From Neobacillus sp. Marseille-Q6967 (GTDB lineage Bacteria > Bacillota > Bacilli > Bacillales > Cytobacillaceae), in the NCBI RefSeq assembly GCF_946151075.1, contig NZ_OX267715.1:2271881-2335880 (forward strand): a DNA stretch of 64,000 nucleotides, read 5' to 3'. Each line of letters begins with the position of its first letter. The stretch's first letter is position 1. Positions 18,132 through 26,755 of the stretch are shown here, one piece after another. Below the pieces are notes generated by a model. It saw only the letters and a program-made list of their open reading frames with translations, was not told the origin of the DNA and ran no database searches. The position numbers and the translations under genes were made by a program.

Positions 18132-19145
18132 TTAGTATGCCATTTTACGATAATATCTTCTTGTCTCTAATGGATGATTACGCTCACGTTCAAGATAAAC
18201 ACTGATACGGCTGGTTAACGCCCAATTCAGATTGATGGCAAAATGCTTCCTGAACTCCTCGCTAATACCATCTAATTCATAATCCTTTGTATCCAGGATG
18301 AAAAGTTCATTTGTAATGTTTTCAGCAAATCGTTCAACGCGGTCCACTAATGGGCGTGTTTCATCTTCACCCTTAAAGAGGATAACACTTGTATCTTCCT
18401 CTACTAACTCGAGCGTACCGTGGAAAAATTCGGCTGCATGAATGGATTTAGATTTAATCCATTGCATTTCCTCTAAAATACACATGGCGTAGGAGTAAGT
18501 GTTCCCCCATAGGTTCCCTGCGCCTACCAGCATGTGGTAATTTGTATCTTTATGCTTTATTGCAAATTGTTCGGCACGTGAGTCGAATGCTTCCAGTGCC
18601 TGGACCATACCTTCTGGTAATTTGGCAATTTGTTCAGCAAATTGATCATATTGCGGGAATTCATCATGATTATGGATAAAACGGAACGTCAGAAGCTGTA
18701 AGTAAACAAAGAAGGTATCAAATGAATGCTTTTCGTCAGGAGCTAAGATGCAGTGATCAACCGTTTGCGCCAATGGAGTATCAGGTTTAGCAACAAATCC
18801 AATGGTCGTTGCCCCCTTATCCTTACAGAATTGTGCAGCTGCTACGGTTTCCTTGGTTGTACCTGTGACGCTTGCAAAGATACATACAGAGTCTTTTGAA
18901 AGATGGCGGTGATTCATCACCATTAATTCAGCTGCAATAGCAGCATGAACCTCTAGAGAAGAATTGGATTTAAAGATATACTCATATGGATACATCATTG
19001 CAACCGTACCGCCAGAACCAATCAAGAAAATATTCTTAAACCCCTTAGAGCTAACCTCATCAACAACCCTCTCAATTTCCCCTCTCTTCTCCAAAGCTTC
19101 CTTCCCAACAATATTCAAAAACAAATCGCGATCAAACTTCAACAT
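18132..19145 (-). CDS. SIS-domain sugar isomerase/deglycase, FrlB-like paralogue B
   Basis: Protein of 337 aa with tandem SIS domains and close similarity to paralogue A (shared LVEEDTSVILFKGEDETR-type segment). The phosphate-binding loop is IGSGGTVAMMYPYE, the second loop VTGTTKETVAAAQFC, and the active-site stretch IHAAEFFHGTLE. The ATG at 19145 has AGGAGG nine bases upstream. It lies in the middle of the set epimerase, MFS, SIS, SIS, SIS, behind a 32-bp tandem repeat that follows the previous gene. Role inferred from family and context: deglycation of an imported and phosphorylated glycated amine. Confidence 0.85.
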   Translation of the reverse strand: MLKFDRDLFLNIVGKEALEKRGEIERVVDEVSSKGFKNIFLIGSGGTVAMMYPYEYIFKSNSSLEVHAAIAAELMVMNHRHLSKDSVCIFASVTGTTKETVAAAQFCKDKGATTIGFVAKPDTPLAQTVDHCILAPDEKHSFDTFFVYLQLLTFRFIHNHDEFPQYDQFAEQIAKLPEGMVQALEAFDSRAEQFAIKHKDTNYHMLVGAGNLWGNTYSYAMCILEEMQWIKSKSIHAAEFFHGTLELVEEDTSVILFKGEDETRPLVDRVERFAENITNELFILDTKDYELDGISEEFRKHFAINLNWALTSRISVYLERERNHPLETRRYYRKMAY

Positions 19146-19184
19146 ACATTCCAGCCTCCTAAGGTTTCATTTTAAGTTTTTTTC

Positions 19185-19250
19185 GGTGACAGGCACCAAA
19201 TAATAATCATTTTAATGTGGTGACAGGCACCAATCGATAATCATTCTAAT
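19185..19250. repeat. tandem 32-bp repeat with GGTGACAGGCACC core
   Basis: Two copies (19185-19216 and 19219-19250) share 28 of 32 bases, each starting GGTGACAGGCACCAA and ending in TAATCATT-TAAT. The right copy includes the stop codon of the FrlB gene. The other copy therefore looks like a duplication of the gene's 3' edge plus a short GGTGCCTGTCACC element. Confidence 0.8.
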
Positions 19251-20211
19251 AAGGTACTTTCCACATGTATCTTCTGGTGCTCAGCGGGTGGTTGCGTTCT
19301 TTTGCCAGTTCGTCTGCGAATTGGCGCAGAATGGCTTGTAATGCCAGCGGTGCGATGTATCCTTTTACACTGTCAGCTATCGTTGTCAGGTTGAGGTCTT
19401 TGGCATCAAGGACAATGACTCTTTCACCATACTTTTGTGTGAATTCGAGTGAACGTTCTTCTAGTGGTCGTGTTTCGTCTAACCCAAGCAGAACAATAAA
19501 TGGAACGTTCTTATCTAACACTTCGAACGGACCGTGGAAGTACTCACCCGCATGGATCGCATGGGAGTGTATCCACTGCATCTCCATCAATATACAGATG
19601 GCAAACCAATAAGCAATTCCGTAGTTAGCACCACTTCCCATCGTGTAAATTACTTTTTCATCTTTATAGGATTTTGCTAATTCCTGTGCCTGGGGTAAAA
19701 ACTTTGCCTTTTCTATGTCTATTAAAGATCTTAGATCTTCTAAAGAAGAAATCAGGTCCATGAACTTCCCGTTTCCTTCTTTGGCAGCTAAGAGCCCAAA
19801 AACAAGTTCCAGCATGATAGCGGAAGACTCATTCAAATAACTCGTTGAATCTCCGTCATCATAGACAATCACATGTTCAACTGCTTTGGCTAATGGTGAG
19901 TCAGCATCGAACGTCAACCCGACCGTTAAAGCTCCTTTGTCACGAGCATAAAGGGCGGCTTCCACTGTTTCTGGCGTTTTTCCAAAATGCGAGCATAAAA
20001 TAACCAATGATTTTTCATTGAGTTTCTTCGGGTTACGGTGGAGAAACTCGTTTGAACTATAAAGGTATGAATCAACGGATTCGCTCTCTCGATCTAGTAC
20101 ATATTTGCTGGAGTACATCAGAGAGGATGAACCGCCGCATGCTACTAAAAACACCCTGGTAATATCTCTTTGCTTGAAAGCATCTAATGCTTTTTGTACA
20201 TCCGCTAACAT
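19246..20211 (-). CDS. frlB: fructosamine-6-phosphate deglycase FrlB
   Basis: The closest of the three SIS proteins to B. subtilis FrlB, 321 aa. It has the phosphate loop VACGGSSSLMYSSKY, the second loop CSHFGKTPETVEAA, and the diagnostic run MEMQWIHSHAIHAGEYFHGPFE with the catalytic Glu/His. The end is ERNHPLSTRRYMWKVPY. It converts 6-phosphofructosyl-amino acids to glucose 6-phosphate plus free amino acid in the cytoplasm. ATG 20211 follows AAAAGGAGG and is 13 bases past the MFS stop. It is expressed from the FrlR-operator promoter at 22370, together with frlC and the MFS gene. Confidence 0.93.
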   Translation of the reverse strand: MLADVQKALDAFKQRDITRVFLVACGGSSSLMYSSKYVLDRESESVDSYLYSSNEFLHRNPKKLNEKSLVILCSHFGKTPETVEAALYARDKGALTVGLTFDADSPLAKAVEHVIVYDDGDSTSYLNESSAIMLELVFGLLAAKEGNGKFMDLISSLEDLRSLIDIEKAKFLPQAQELAKSYKDEKVIYTMGSGANYGIAYWFAICILMEMQWIHSHAIHAGEYFHGPFEVLDKNVPFIVLLGLDETRPLEERSLEFTQKYGERVIVLDAKDLNLTTIADSVKGYIAPLALQAILRQFADELAKERNHPLSTRRYMWKVPY

Positions 20212-20224
20212 TTAAATCCTCCTT

Positions 20225-21445
20225 TTACTTCTTTAACTTCAATGTTTTAGTTTCATGGTGTGTATTTAGGAGCCTCTGATATGTCCCAAAACAAATCAAG
20301 GCGAATCCACATATGAAAATACAAGAGTACAAGAGTATGGATGGACCGAATCCATCGTAAAATAAACCGCCTAACAAGGGGCCAATTGTTCTGCCTGCAT
20401 TAGCTGCCCCACTCACCATACCTTGATACGTACCTCTTTTATCAATAGGGGCTAAACGATCTGCAATCGCCGGAACTGCCGGGAATATAAGGATTTCCCC
20501 TACCGTGATAATCACCATTGCTGTTACAAATCCTCTATAAGATTGACTATTCGCAAGTACTGCAAAGGTAAGCATAAACATGGTGACACCCGATAAAAGC
20601 TGCGCCATCATTGCTATATTGAAGCGGGCCATCAGCCATTGAATCAACGGCTGGCCACATAGAATGAGCAGGCCGTTTATGGTCCACAATGTACTATAGG
20701 CTGACAAGGAAAAACCAAGCTGATGCATATAGGTTGAAATACTAGTTTGCCATTGGATATAAGTGACCCAGCAAAACATAAAGCCTAGACAAAGAATGAG
20801 TAAAGAATAGAAGCTTGGAGTATGTCGCCTTTCAATTTTTAGCTTATTGGCAGTGCCTTTTTTATTTTTTAATTCATGAACTCGCTCTGGTTCTTTCAAA
20901 CCGAACCAGATTACAAAAATAAAGAATAGATAGGTTAAACCGTTAGCCCAAAAGACATATTGAAATGAAAATTGGGCGACGGTTCCGCCTAACGCTGTCC
21001 CTATTGCTACACCGAGATTTAGAACAAGATAAATGAGGTTAAAACTTTTTCTGCCGCCCTCTTTCCACACAATACCTGCGAGTGCATAGATAGGAGGAAA
21101 TATGGTTCCAATACCAAGCCCCAGGAAAGACATCGCTGCGATATAAATGGGCCATGGCAGGCCAATGGATATTAAGAAAATAAGAAAAGCTGAAAATACG
21201 ACTCCAATTAGCAATGTTCGTTTCCCACGGATCCGATCGTACAAATAACCGCCGAGGAAGCTTCCAAAAATTTCAGCTCCAGAATGAAGCATTAAGACAA
21301 AACCAGCTTCTGATAACGTCCTGCCCATGCTTTGGGTAATATAGATAGTGTGAAGCGGCCACAGAAAAGCCATTCCTGTTGAATTGATAAACATTGCAAT
21401 AAGTAAAACTTTAAGATTCCTTGGATAACTTCTCCAAAGTGACAT
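20225..21445 (-). CDS. MFS transporter of the fructosamine locus
   Basis: Major facilitator protein of about 406 aa with 12 predicted helices. The MFS signature between helices 2 and 3 reads GGYLYDRIRGKRT. I place the start at ATG 21445 (MSLWRSYPRN), with AAGGGG eleven bases upstream. An in-frame TTG at 21484 would add 13 residues but has no good ribosome site. It is sandwiched between frlC and frlB in one operon, so it either imports a glycated amino acid or exports a product. A second uptake route beside the FrlONM ABC importer is unusual. Family members include sugar and drug carriers; substrate is unknown. Confidence 0.82.
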   Translation of the reverse strand: MSLWRSYPRNLKVLLIAMFINSTGMAFLWPLHTIYITQSMGRTLSEAGFVLMLHSGAEIFGSFLGGYLYDRIRGKRTLLIGVVFSAFLIFLISIGLPWPIYIAAMSFLGLGIGTIFPPIYALAGIVWKEGGRKSFNLIYLVLNLGVAIGTALGGTVAQFSFQYVFWANGLTYLFFIFVIWFGLKEPERVHELKNKKGTANKLKIERRHTPSFYSLLILCLGFMFCWVTYIQWQTSISTYMHQLGFSLSAYSTLWTINGLLILCGQPLIQWLMARFNIAMMAQLLSGVTMFMLTFAVLANSQSYRGFVTAMVIITVGEILIFPAVPAIADRLAPIDKRGTYQGMVSGAANAGRTIGPLLGGLFYDGFGPSILLYSCIFICGFALICFGTYQRLLNTHHETKTLKLKK

Positions 21446-21491
21446 CGGCAAAAACCCCTTATCAGGCTTCCAATTTAAGAACAACCATCCA

Positions 21492-22325
21492 TTACACGAA
21501 ATATGGTGACAGGGTTTTTAGAGAATCTTCCATTGCCTTATTTGGATCCAATAAATATTGTGAAGATGTAAATTCTAAGGTGAGTGCCCCATTATATTGA
21601 TGTTTAACAAGAGTGTTAATATAGTCTTCCAATGGCAGGCTGCCATCTCCCCAAGCTAAATGTCCCCCTGGATTCCCATCAATAAAGTGAACATGAACGA
21701 AATCATCCTTTAGTTGTTCAAAATAGTCTCCTAATTCCTCTCCTTCTACCGCAAGTGGGATTGTATCTACCATCCCTTTTAGATGGGGCGAAGGAATCGA
21801 ACGGAGCATTTCTTTAAGATCAGGCAGCGTACAAATCAGATTGGATTCAATTTTTTGTAACGGTTCTAACGCCAACACAATTCCTTTTTGCTCTGCATAA
21901 GAGGTTAGCTTCTCCAGCGAATCTTTTGTTCGGGTCCAGGCTTCTTCCCTGCTTTCGTTGCGGTACCCCCAGCCGGCTGTTACTAACACCTTAGATGTTT
22001 CCAATTCGACCGCAGTATCGATTGACTTTTTAAAATAGGCAATACTCCTTTCGCGAAGGGTCTTCTCCTTTGCTGCAAGATTGATAGGATACATGCACTG
22101 TTCTGGAGTAAAGCAGACTACTTTCAACTCCCTCCGATTGATCTCGCTCTTGATACTTCGAATTTCTGAAAGAGTTAAATCCTCCACATACAGGTGTGGT
22201 GCTGCTCCCCATAGTTCAATTTGTTCGACATGATATTTCACCATGGCATCCAAAAAATATTCCAAAGGATAGTGTAAGTAATGGAAGTTCATCCCTGTGA
22301 TTTGTGAGCGCTTGAGACTTCCCAT
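21492..22325 (-). CDS. frlC: FrlC-like sugar-phosphate isomerase/epimerase
   Basis: A TIM-barrel enzyme of the AP-endonuclease-2 superfamily, 277 aa. It resembles E. coli FrlC (fructoselysine 3-epimerase): QIELWGAAPHLYVEDL, EPLQKIESNLICTLPDL and LPLEDYINTL align in order. Metal ligands of the family are present as Glu153 region EPL, MVDT, HFIDG and the late TLEF. FrlC interconverts fructoselysine with its psicose epimer so that both feed the deglycase. ATG 22325 follows AAAAGGAGG. It is the first gene behind the operator at 22364. B. subtilis frl lacks this gene, so the locus combines the enterobacterial and Bacillus versions. Confidence 0.8.
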   Translation of the reverse strand: MGSLKRSQITGMNFHYLHYPLEYFLDAMVKYHVEQIELWGAAPHLYVEDLTLSEIRSIKSEINRRELKVVCFTPEQCMYPINLAAKEKTLRERSIAYFKKSIDTAVELETSKVLVTAGWGYRNESREEAWTRTKDSLEKLTSYAEQKGIVLALEPLQKIESNLICTLPDLKEMLRSIPSPHLKGMVDTIPLAVEGEELGDYFEQLKDDFVHVHFIDGNPGGHLAWGDGSLPLEDYINTLVKHQYNGALTLEFTSSQYLLDPNKAMEDSLKTLSPYFV

Positions 22326-22363
22326 TGGATTCCTCCTTTTTAAAAAATAATTTCTTTATTAAT

Positions 22364-22377
22364 ATGGTATATACCAT
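22364..22377. promoter_or_regulatory. FrlR-type operator before frlC
   Basis: Perfect 14-bp palindrome ATGGTATATACCAT, 38 bases upstream of the frlC start codon. The same dodecamer TGGTATATACCA occurs before frlD (twice) and frlR. In each case a -10-like hexamer (here TTAAAT on the minus strand) ends next to the left arm. Confidence 0.85.
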
Positions 22378-22410
22378 TTAAAACACCAAATTTCTTATAA
22401 GGGATCGGTT

Positions 22411-22442
22411 GAATAGGAAAGTAATAGAACTCTTTCCTATTC
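22411..22442. other. 11-bp stem-loop upstream of the frlC operator
   Basis: Perfect arms GAATAGGAAAG (22411-22421) and CTTTCCTATTC (22432-22442) with a 10-nt loop. No U tract follows on the minus strand, so it may mark the 3' end of the importer transcript by stabilisation and not termination. The rest of 22443-22567 shows nothing recognisable. Confidence 0.5.
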
Positions 22443-22567
22443 TTTTCCCTGGCGTGGATATATTCAGCGGATTGAATCATTAATTCGCCAGCCGCTTTTT
22501 TATCCGCTTACTTGAACCGTTTATCCGCCTGCCGAAGTTCTCGCAAGCGATTCACCATTTATCCCGG

Positions 22568-23470
22568 TTACCCTTTTACACTTCCAGCTGTTAAACCGCG
22601 GACAAATTGTTTTTGGAAGAGGATATACGCAATAATCATTGGCAGCGCCGATATTGCTAAACCCGCCAACTGGATTCCAAAGTTCGTATTCAGCTGACTT
22701 CTTAAATTCATTAGACCAACAGGTATGGTCCGCAGGCTGGAGTCTTCAACAAAGACTAACGCAAACATAAACTCATTCCAGACATTCATTCCGGTTAACA
22801 AGGCACATGAAGCAATAATCGGTTTCCCCATTGGAATAATAATATGCCGGTAAACCTTCCAAGTATTACACCCATCGATGATCGCTGACTCTTCTAACTC
22901 TTTTGGAATCGATAAAAAGTAAGAGCGCATTAAAAAAATCGAAAACGGTAATTGGAAAGCAACATATGGAAGAATCAGTGCCCAATAGGTATTGTAAAGT
23001 CCAACTCCTTGCAATAATTTGTAAAGTGGTATTAAGCTAACCTGCGGAGACAGCATCAGACCGCTTAAGACCAGAATTAACAACAAGTTTTGGCCGCGAA
23101 ACTGAAATCTGCTTAATCCATAAGCAGCCATAGAGCCAAGCAACAATACCGCAATTACCGATACAACCGTCACAAATACACTGTTAAGGAAAAACTGTCC
23201 TATTCCCGCATCCCAAGCTGCTTTGTAATTACTCCAAAACCATTCTTCTGGTAATGACCAGGTGTTCAGGAAAAAATCACTATTGGATTTTAGTCCGCTC
23301 AATACCAGCCAAATAATTGGGTAAATGATCACCAAAGCAAATAGACTAAACCATACCAGGACAATCGTTTGGAAGATTCGATTTTTGAATGTCAAACTAA
23401 GTTTTGGACTGCCAGTTCTAACTTCGGAAACATTATTTGTTTTAACGACCGGGTTACTCTTAGCTGTCAT
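22568..23470 (-). CDS. frlM: CUT1 ABC permease FrlM-like
   Basis: Second permease of the fructosamine importer, 300 aa with about six helices. The EAA loop reads EESAIIDGCNTWKVYRHIIIPMGKP. It starts at ATG 23470 behind AGGAGGTG, overlapping the downstream edge of the previous gene by a few bases (stop at 23475). The gene order binding protein, permease, permease equals B. subtilis frlO-frlN-frlM, where the importer is energised by the shared ATPase MsmX; no ATPase gene is present here either. It is the last gene of the frlD-frlO-frlN-frlM unit controlled by FrlR operators. Confidence 0.87.
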   Translation of the reverse strand: MTAKSNPVVKTNNVSEVRTGSPKLSLTFKNRIFQTIVLVWFSLFALVIIYPIIWLVLSGLKSNSDFFLNTWSLPEEWFWSNYKAAWDAGIGQFFLNSVFVTVVSVIAVLLLGSMAAYGLSRFQFRGQNLLLILVLSGLMLSPQVSLIPLYKLLQGVGLYNTYWALILPYVAFQLPFSIFLMRSYFLSIPKELEESAIIDGCNTWKVYRHIIIPMGKPIIASCALLTGMNVWNEFMFALVFVEDSSLRTIPVGLMNLRSQLNTNFGIQLAGLAISALPMIIAYILFQKQFVRGLTAGSVKG

Positions 23471-23474
23471 TCTA

Positions 23475-24362
23475 TTACACCTCCTGTCCTGATTTCCCTA
23501 ATTTTAACTGAATGAGGGAAAGGGTTAGTGTTATGACGAAAACAACCGTACCAATGGTGGAGGCATACCCCATTTCGTCGTTCCGGAAAGCAGATCGATA
23601 AAGCATGGTCCCTAACACTTCCGTAGACCGGCCTGGTCCCCCGAAAGTCATAATATATACTTCATCAAACACCTTAAATGCACCAATAACGGTAATCACT
23701 GATCCAACTAAAAGCATTTCTCTTATCTGCGGGACAGTAATATTAAAAAATGTTTTTATCCTAGAAGCACCATCGATCATGGCAGCTTCATAATATTCAA
23801 ACGGAATTTTTTGCATCGCTATCAGAAAAAGCATCGCCATATAACCTGTATACTGCCATTGTGAAACGGCAACGACTGCATAAATCGCAACCTCACTATC
23901 ACCTAACCATGAACGAGCCCATTCCGCCTGCCCTAGGGCTTTTAATACACCGTTAACTAAACCTACTTCTGGGTTATAGAGGAGCTGCCATAATAACCCG
24001 ACAACGGCAATCGAAATAACAGAGGGAATAAAGAATACGGTTCTGAAAAATGGCTGAAATTTACGAATCAATTTATCTTCTAAAATGGCTGCAATAATTA
24101 ACCCCCCTCCAACTTGAAACACAAGCGAAATAATGGCGTAAAGAGAGTTATTTTTCAATGCTGTAAAAAATACGGGATCTTTAAATAGCCTTACATAATA
24201 CTCCAAACCGACAAATGTTTTTCCTGCCTCAAAGGAATTCCATCTAAATAAACTATTATAGAGATTTAACACAATCGGAAGAAATACTAGAGCTAGAATT
24301 AGAAATAGTGCTGGCATTATATAGAGTAGTGCAGTACGTCTGTTTCGAAATGTTTTTGTCAT
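23475..24362 (-). CDS. frlN: CUT1 ABC permease FrlN-like
   Basis: First permease, 295 aa, about six membrane helices, EAA loop YEAAMIDGASRIKTFFNITVPQ. ATG 24362 lies behind the purine-rich GGAGGGAGAAGG. A strong stem-loop (24383-24408) separates it from frlO and probably lowers permease synthesis relative to the binding protein. Together with FrlM it forms the channel for fructosyl-amino acids. Specificity is assigned from position between frlO and frlM homologues and the neighbouring FrlD/FrlB. Confidence 0.87.
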   Translation of the reverse strand: MTKTFRNRRTALLYIMPALFLILALVFLPIVLNLYNSLFRWNSFEAGKTFVGLEYYVRLFKDPVFFTALKNNSLYAIISLVFQVGGGLIIAAILEDKLIRKFQPFFRTVFFIPSVISIAVVGLLWQLLYNPEVGLVNGVLKALGQAEWARSWLGDSEVAIYAVVAVSQWQYTGYMAMLFLIAMQKIPFEYYEAAMIDGASRIKTFFNITVPQIREMLLVGSVITVIGAFKVFDEVYIMTFGGPGRSTEVLGTMLYRSAFRNDEMGYASTIGTVVFVITLTLSLIQLKLGKSGQEV

Positions 24363-24382
24363 ACCTTCTCCCTCCTTAGAGG

Positions 24383-24408
24383 GGGTAAGCAGGCCGTCCT
24401 GCCTACCC
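24383..24408 (-). terminator. frlO-frlN intercistronic stem-loop
   Basis: Arms GGGTAAGCAGG (24383-24393) and CCTGCCTACCC (24398-24408) pair with one G-U on the minus strand around a tetraloop. There is no U tract. It is probably a 3' stabiliser of the binding-protein message. Confidence 0.6.
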
Positions 24409-24416
24409 TTACTCTT

Positions 24417-25712
24417 TTACTCCACTTCACTTTGTACTTGCTTCGCTACATCTTGAACTTCTTTAATGATGGCATCCGGTGATTTGGATCCATCGAGAAG
24501 CAGTTGGATATTGGATAAATAAACATCTGCTACTTTCGCGTGTACATCTGTATCAAGCCATTCCGCCATTCCTTCTGCTTGCTTCATGAAATCTACCCCT
24601 TCAGCCACTTCCTTTAAGGCAGTGTCTGGGTTAGTAGCGCCGTCGATTGGACTTGGCCAGCCAATTTGTTTTACAAGTTTTAAGGCATTTTCTTTACTTG
24701 TTAAGAATTTTAAGAACTTAATTGCCTCTTCAGGGTGCTTCGTCTTGGAAGAAACGATAAATCCATCTGGTGCACCGGTAATGAAGTTTTGGCTGCCTTT
24801 CCCTTCTTCAATGGATGGCATTGGGAAGAAGCCCCAGTTTCCTTTCATGTTTTTATCTGCATCCGCGAATTCTTCTAATTCGACATAGAAAATAGCTCCT
24901 TTACCCGCAAAAAACAATTGCTTCGCCATGTCATGGGAACTAGAGTTAGCATTGTCCATGAAATAGCCTTTCTTATTTAAATCCGCAAACATTTCCATTG
25001 CCTTAACATAACCCGGATCCGTGAATTCCCCAGAGCTAGGATTATAGTCTTTCATTCTGACATCCTGTGACACCATCTTTTGATTTAAACCTGTTAAGTA
25101 GTGAATAGCTGCCCATGGGCCTTGATTTCCAAGAATAAGCGGAGTTTCGCCGCCCTTTTTCAACGTTTCCAAAACATCTAAGAATTCATCCCATGTTTTT
25201 GGAGCTTCAAGATTATGTTTTTCAAAGATTTCTTTGTTGTAGATGAAGAATTTACCGTTAAATCGTAATGGGATACCGTAATTCTTACCTTCTGACGAGA
25301 ATGGCTGAAGAGACGCAGGAATAAAGCTGTCTTTCCAAGCTGTATCTTCAGTAAGGTAAGGAGTTAAATCTAGTGCTGCATCGGCTCGAACAAATTTTCT
25401 AGCAAATTCCCCGGACCAGGAAAACATAATATCCGGGACTTCATTACCGCCTAAGATGACACGCAGCTTGTCTTTAATCGGTTCGTCTGCAATCGCTTCC
25501 ATTTTAATTTTAATATCAGGGTTTTGTTTCTCAAACTCTTTTACCACTTCTTCAAAATAGGGAGCAAATTCTGGTTGAGGCCACTTATGCAAAAACTTTA
25601 AGACAACTTTTCCTGACTCTTCTTCACTTGAGGATGAAGAGCTCGAACATCCAGCAACTAAGAGTGAAAGTACCAACATAACCACTAATAAAAGTTTCGC
25701 TTTTATTTTCAT
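24417..25712 (-). CDS. frlO: fructosamine-binding lipoprotein FrlO-like
   Basis: CUT1-family solute-binding lipoprotein, 431 aa. The signal peptide has a lipobox LVAGC with Cys about residue 22, followed by a serine-rich linker (SSSSSSEEESG). Mature sequence shows the family segments MFSWSGEFARKFV and NLEAPKTWDEFLDVLE. ATG 25712 has AAGGAGGG upstream. It follows frlD by 107 bp, a gap containing an A/T-rich weak hairpin near 25795-25825. It would capture fructosyl-amino acids outside the cell for FrlNM. Confidence 0.87.
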   Translation of the reverse strand: MKIKAKLLLVVMLVLSLLVAGCSSSSSSSEEESGKVVLKFLHKWPQPEFAPYFEEVVKEFEKQNPDIKIKMEAIADEPIKDKLRVILGGNEVPDIMFSWSGEFARKFVRADAALDLTPYLTEDTAWKDSFIPASLQPFSSEGKNYGIPLRFNGKFFIYNKEIFEKHNLEAPKTWDEFLDVLETLKKGGETPLILGNQGPWAAIHYLTGLNQKMVSQDVRMKDYNPSSGEFTDPGYVKAMEMFADLNKKGYFMDNANSSSHDMAKQLFFAGKGAIFYVELEEFADADKNMKGNWGFFPMPSIEEGKGSQNFITGAPDGFIVSSKTKHPEEAIKFLKFLTSKENALKLVKQIGWPSPIDGATNPDTALKEVAEGVDFMKQAEGMAEWLDTDVHAKVADVYLSNIQLLLDGSKSPDAIIKEVQDVAKQVQSEVE

Positions 25713-25819
25713 TCCATTAACCCTCCTTATTTTTATAAAAAAGTTTGATAAAAAACTATGAATCTCTACACCCCCGGATCTTTATTTTTTTAAATTTTAA
25801 TTCCTCTTTTAAAAGGAAT

Positions 25820-26662
25820 TTAAAATGGAATACCATAACCGAAAGCACCGTCGACGAGACAGGTTTTTGCTGCGAATTTGGCTCCTTCTTCTAAACTGCT
25901 AGAAAGTAGGATCGACTGATCACCCTTTGGATTTTCTTTATTCCCAGCAAGATAGTGAATGATAAATTGTGTAAAGAAAGAATCCCCGGCTCCCAGGGTA
26001 TCAACAGGCTGTACAAAGTGAGGCTTTTGCCTGTAAAAGGCGGTGCCGTCATAAACAATTGCTCCCCTTGAACCCATTGTTCCTATGACCAACTTACTTC
26101 CATAGGAATGAACCTGTTTTAATAGATTCTCAACGGCCTCTTCCTCCAGCTGCCCGCAGGATAAAAGGCTGACATCAATATATTGACAATTCTTTTTTAA
26201 TAATTCATCGTTAAAATCACTTGAAAAATCATAAGATACCATGACTCCCGATTCTTTTAACTTATGTAATTCTGAATCCATATCGCTATAGATGCTGCTG
26301 TGGGCAATATCAAAAGTTTTAATATATTCCAAGTCTTCATTGGTCAAGATAAGCGGATTGTCCTTTTGAACTCCCCCTTCATTCCCGCCAATAAAAACTC
26401 TGTCCCCATCTACTAAGTCTACCGCTGCATAACCATTCTCACCCTCGTACTGCCGGCAATGTGAAATATCTACTTCTAACTTTTTTAACGTTGAAATAAT
26501 ATGTTCTGCAGCATGATCATTACCGAATATACCCATATAGGCTGAATCAATCCCTAACTGTTTAGCATACACGGCGAAGTTTAAGGAGTTTCCCCCAGGG
26601 TACATCGTTTTTTTATACAAATATTTGTCTACGACATTATCGCCAACTCCAATTACCTTCAT
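25820..26662 (-). CDS. frlD: fructosamine kinase FrlD (PfkB family)
   Basis: Cytoplasmic ribokinase-family kinase of 280 aa that phosphorylates imported fructosyl-amino acids at O6 before FrlB cleavage. Seen: N-terminal GVGDNVVDKYLYKKTMYPGGNSLNFAVY (sugar-binding region of PfkB) and C-terminal DTLGAGDSFFTQF with the anion-hole GAGD and catalytic Asp. Length and several segments (GVMVSYDFSSDF, AKTCL) match E. coli FrlD. ATG 26662 follows AGGAGGGG. Two tandem FrlR operators (26686-26725) lie in its promoter, the first only 24 bases from the start codon. Confidence 0.9.
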   Translation of the reverse strand: MKVIGVGDNVVDKYLYKKTMYPGGNSLNFAVYAKQLGIDSAYMGIFGNDHAAEHIISTLKKLEVDISHCRQYEGENGYAAVDLVDGDRVFIGGNEGGVQKDNPLILTNEDLEYIKTFDIAHSSIYSDMDSELHKLKESGVMVSYDFSSDFNDELLKKNCQYIDVSLLSCGQLEEEAVENLLKQVHSYGSKLVIGTMGSRGAIVYDGTAFYRQKPHFVQPVDTLGAGDSFFTQFIIHYLAGNKENPKGDQSILLSSSLEEGAKFAAKTCLVDGAFGYGIPF

Positions 26663-26685
26663 TTCTTTCCCCTCCTGGTTTTATT

Positions 26686-26697
26686 TGGTATATACCA
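26686..26697. promoter_or_regulatory. FrlR-type operator, proximal, before frlD
   Basis: Perfect dodecamer TGGTATATACCA between the promoter and the frlD ribosome site. Its centre is 24 bases (just over two helical turns) from that of the distal copy, so both can be bound on one DNA face. Confidence 0.85.
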
Positions 26698-26705
26698 TTT
26701 CAGCA

Positions 26706-26726
26706 ATAATGGTATATACCATTATA
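26706..26726 (-). promoter_or_regulatory. frlD promoter -10 box and distal FrlR-type operator
   Basis: A 20-bp perfect palindrome (26706-26725) carries TGGTATATACCA. A consensus TATAAT (complement of 26721-26726) runs into it, so a bound repressor would cover the -10 element. No convincing -35 is present. The hairpin at 26731-26755 overlaps that region. Confidence 0.8.
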
Positions 26727-26730
26727 TCGA

Positions 26731-26755
26731 AATCTGAAATAACCTATTTCAGATT
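26731..26755 (-). terminator. hairpin across the frlR stop codon
   Basis: Ten-base perfect arms AATCTGAAAT (26731-26740) and ATTTCAGATT (26746-26755) with a five-base loop. The frlR stop codon is inside it. U tract is weak, so termination is likely leaky; the frlD promoter starts right after. Confidence 0.45.

Noticed and set aside
22411..22442. Rho-independent terminator after the FrlM gene
   Set aside because: Stem is perfect but the minus strand lacks a U tract; kept only as a hairpin.
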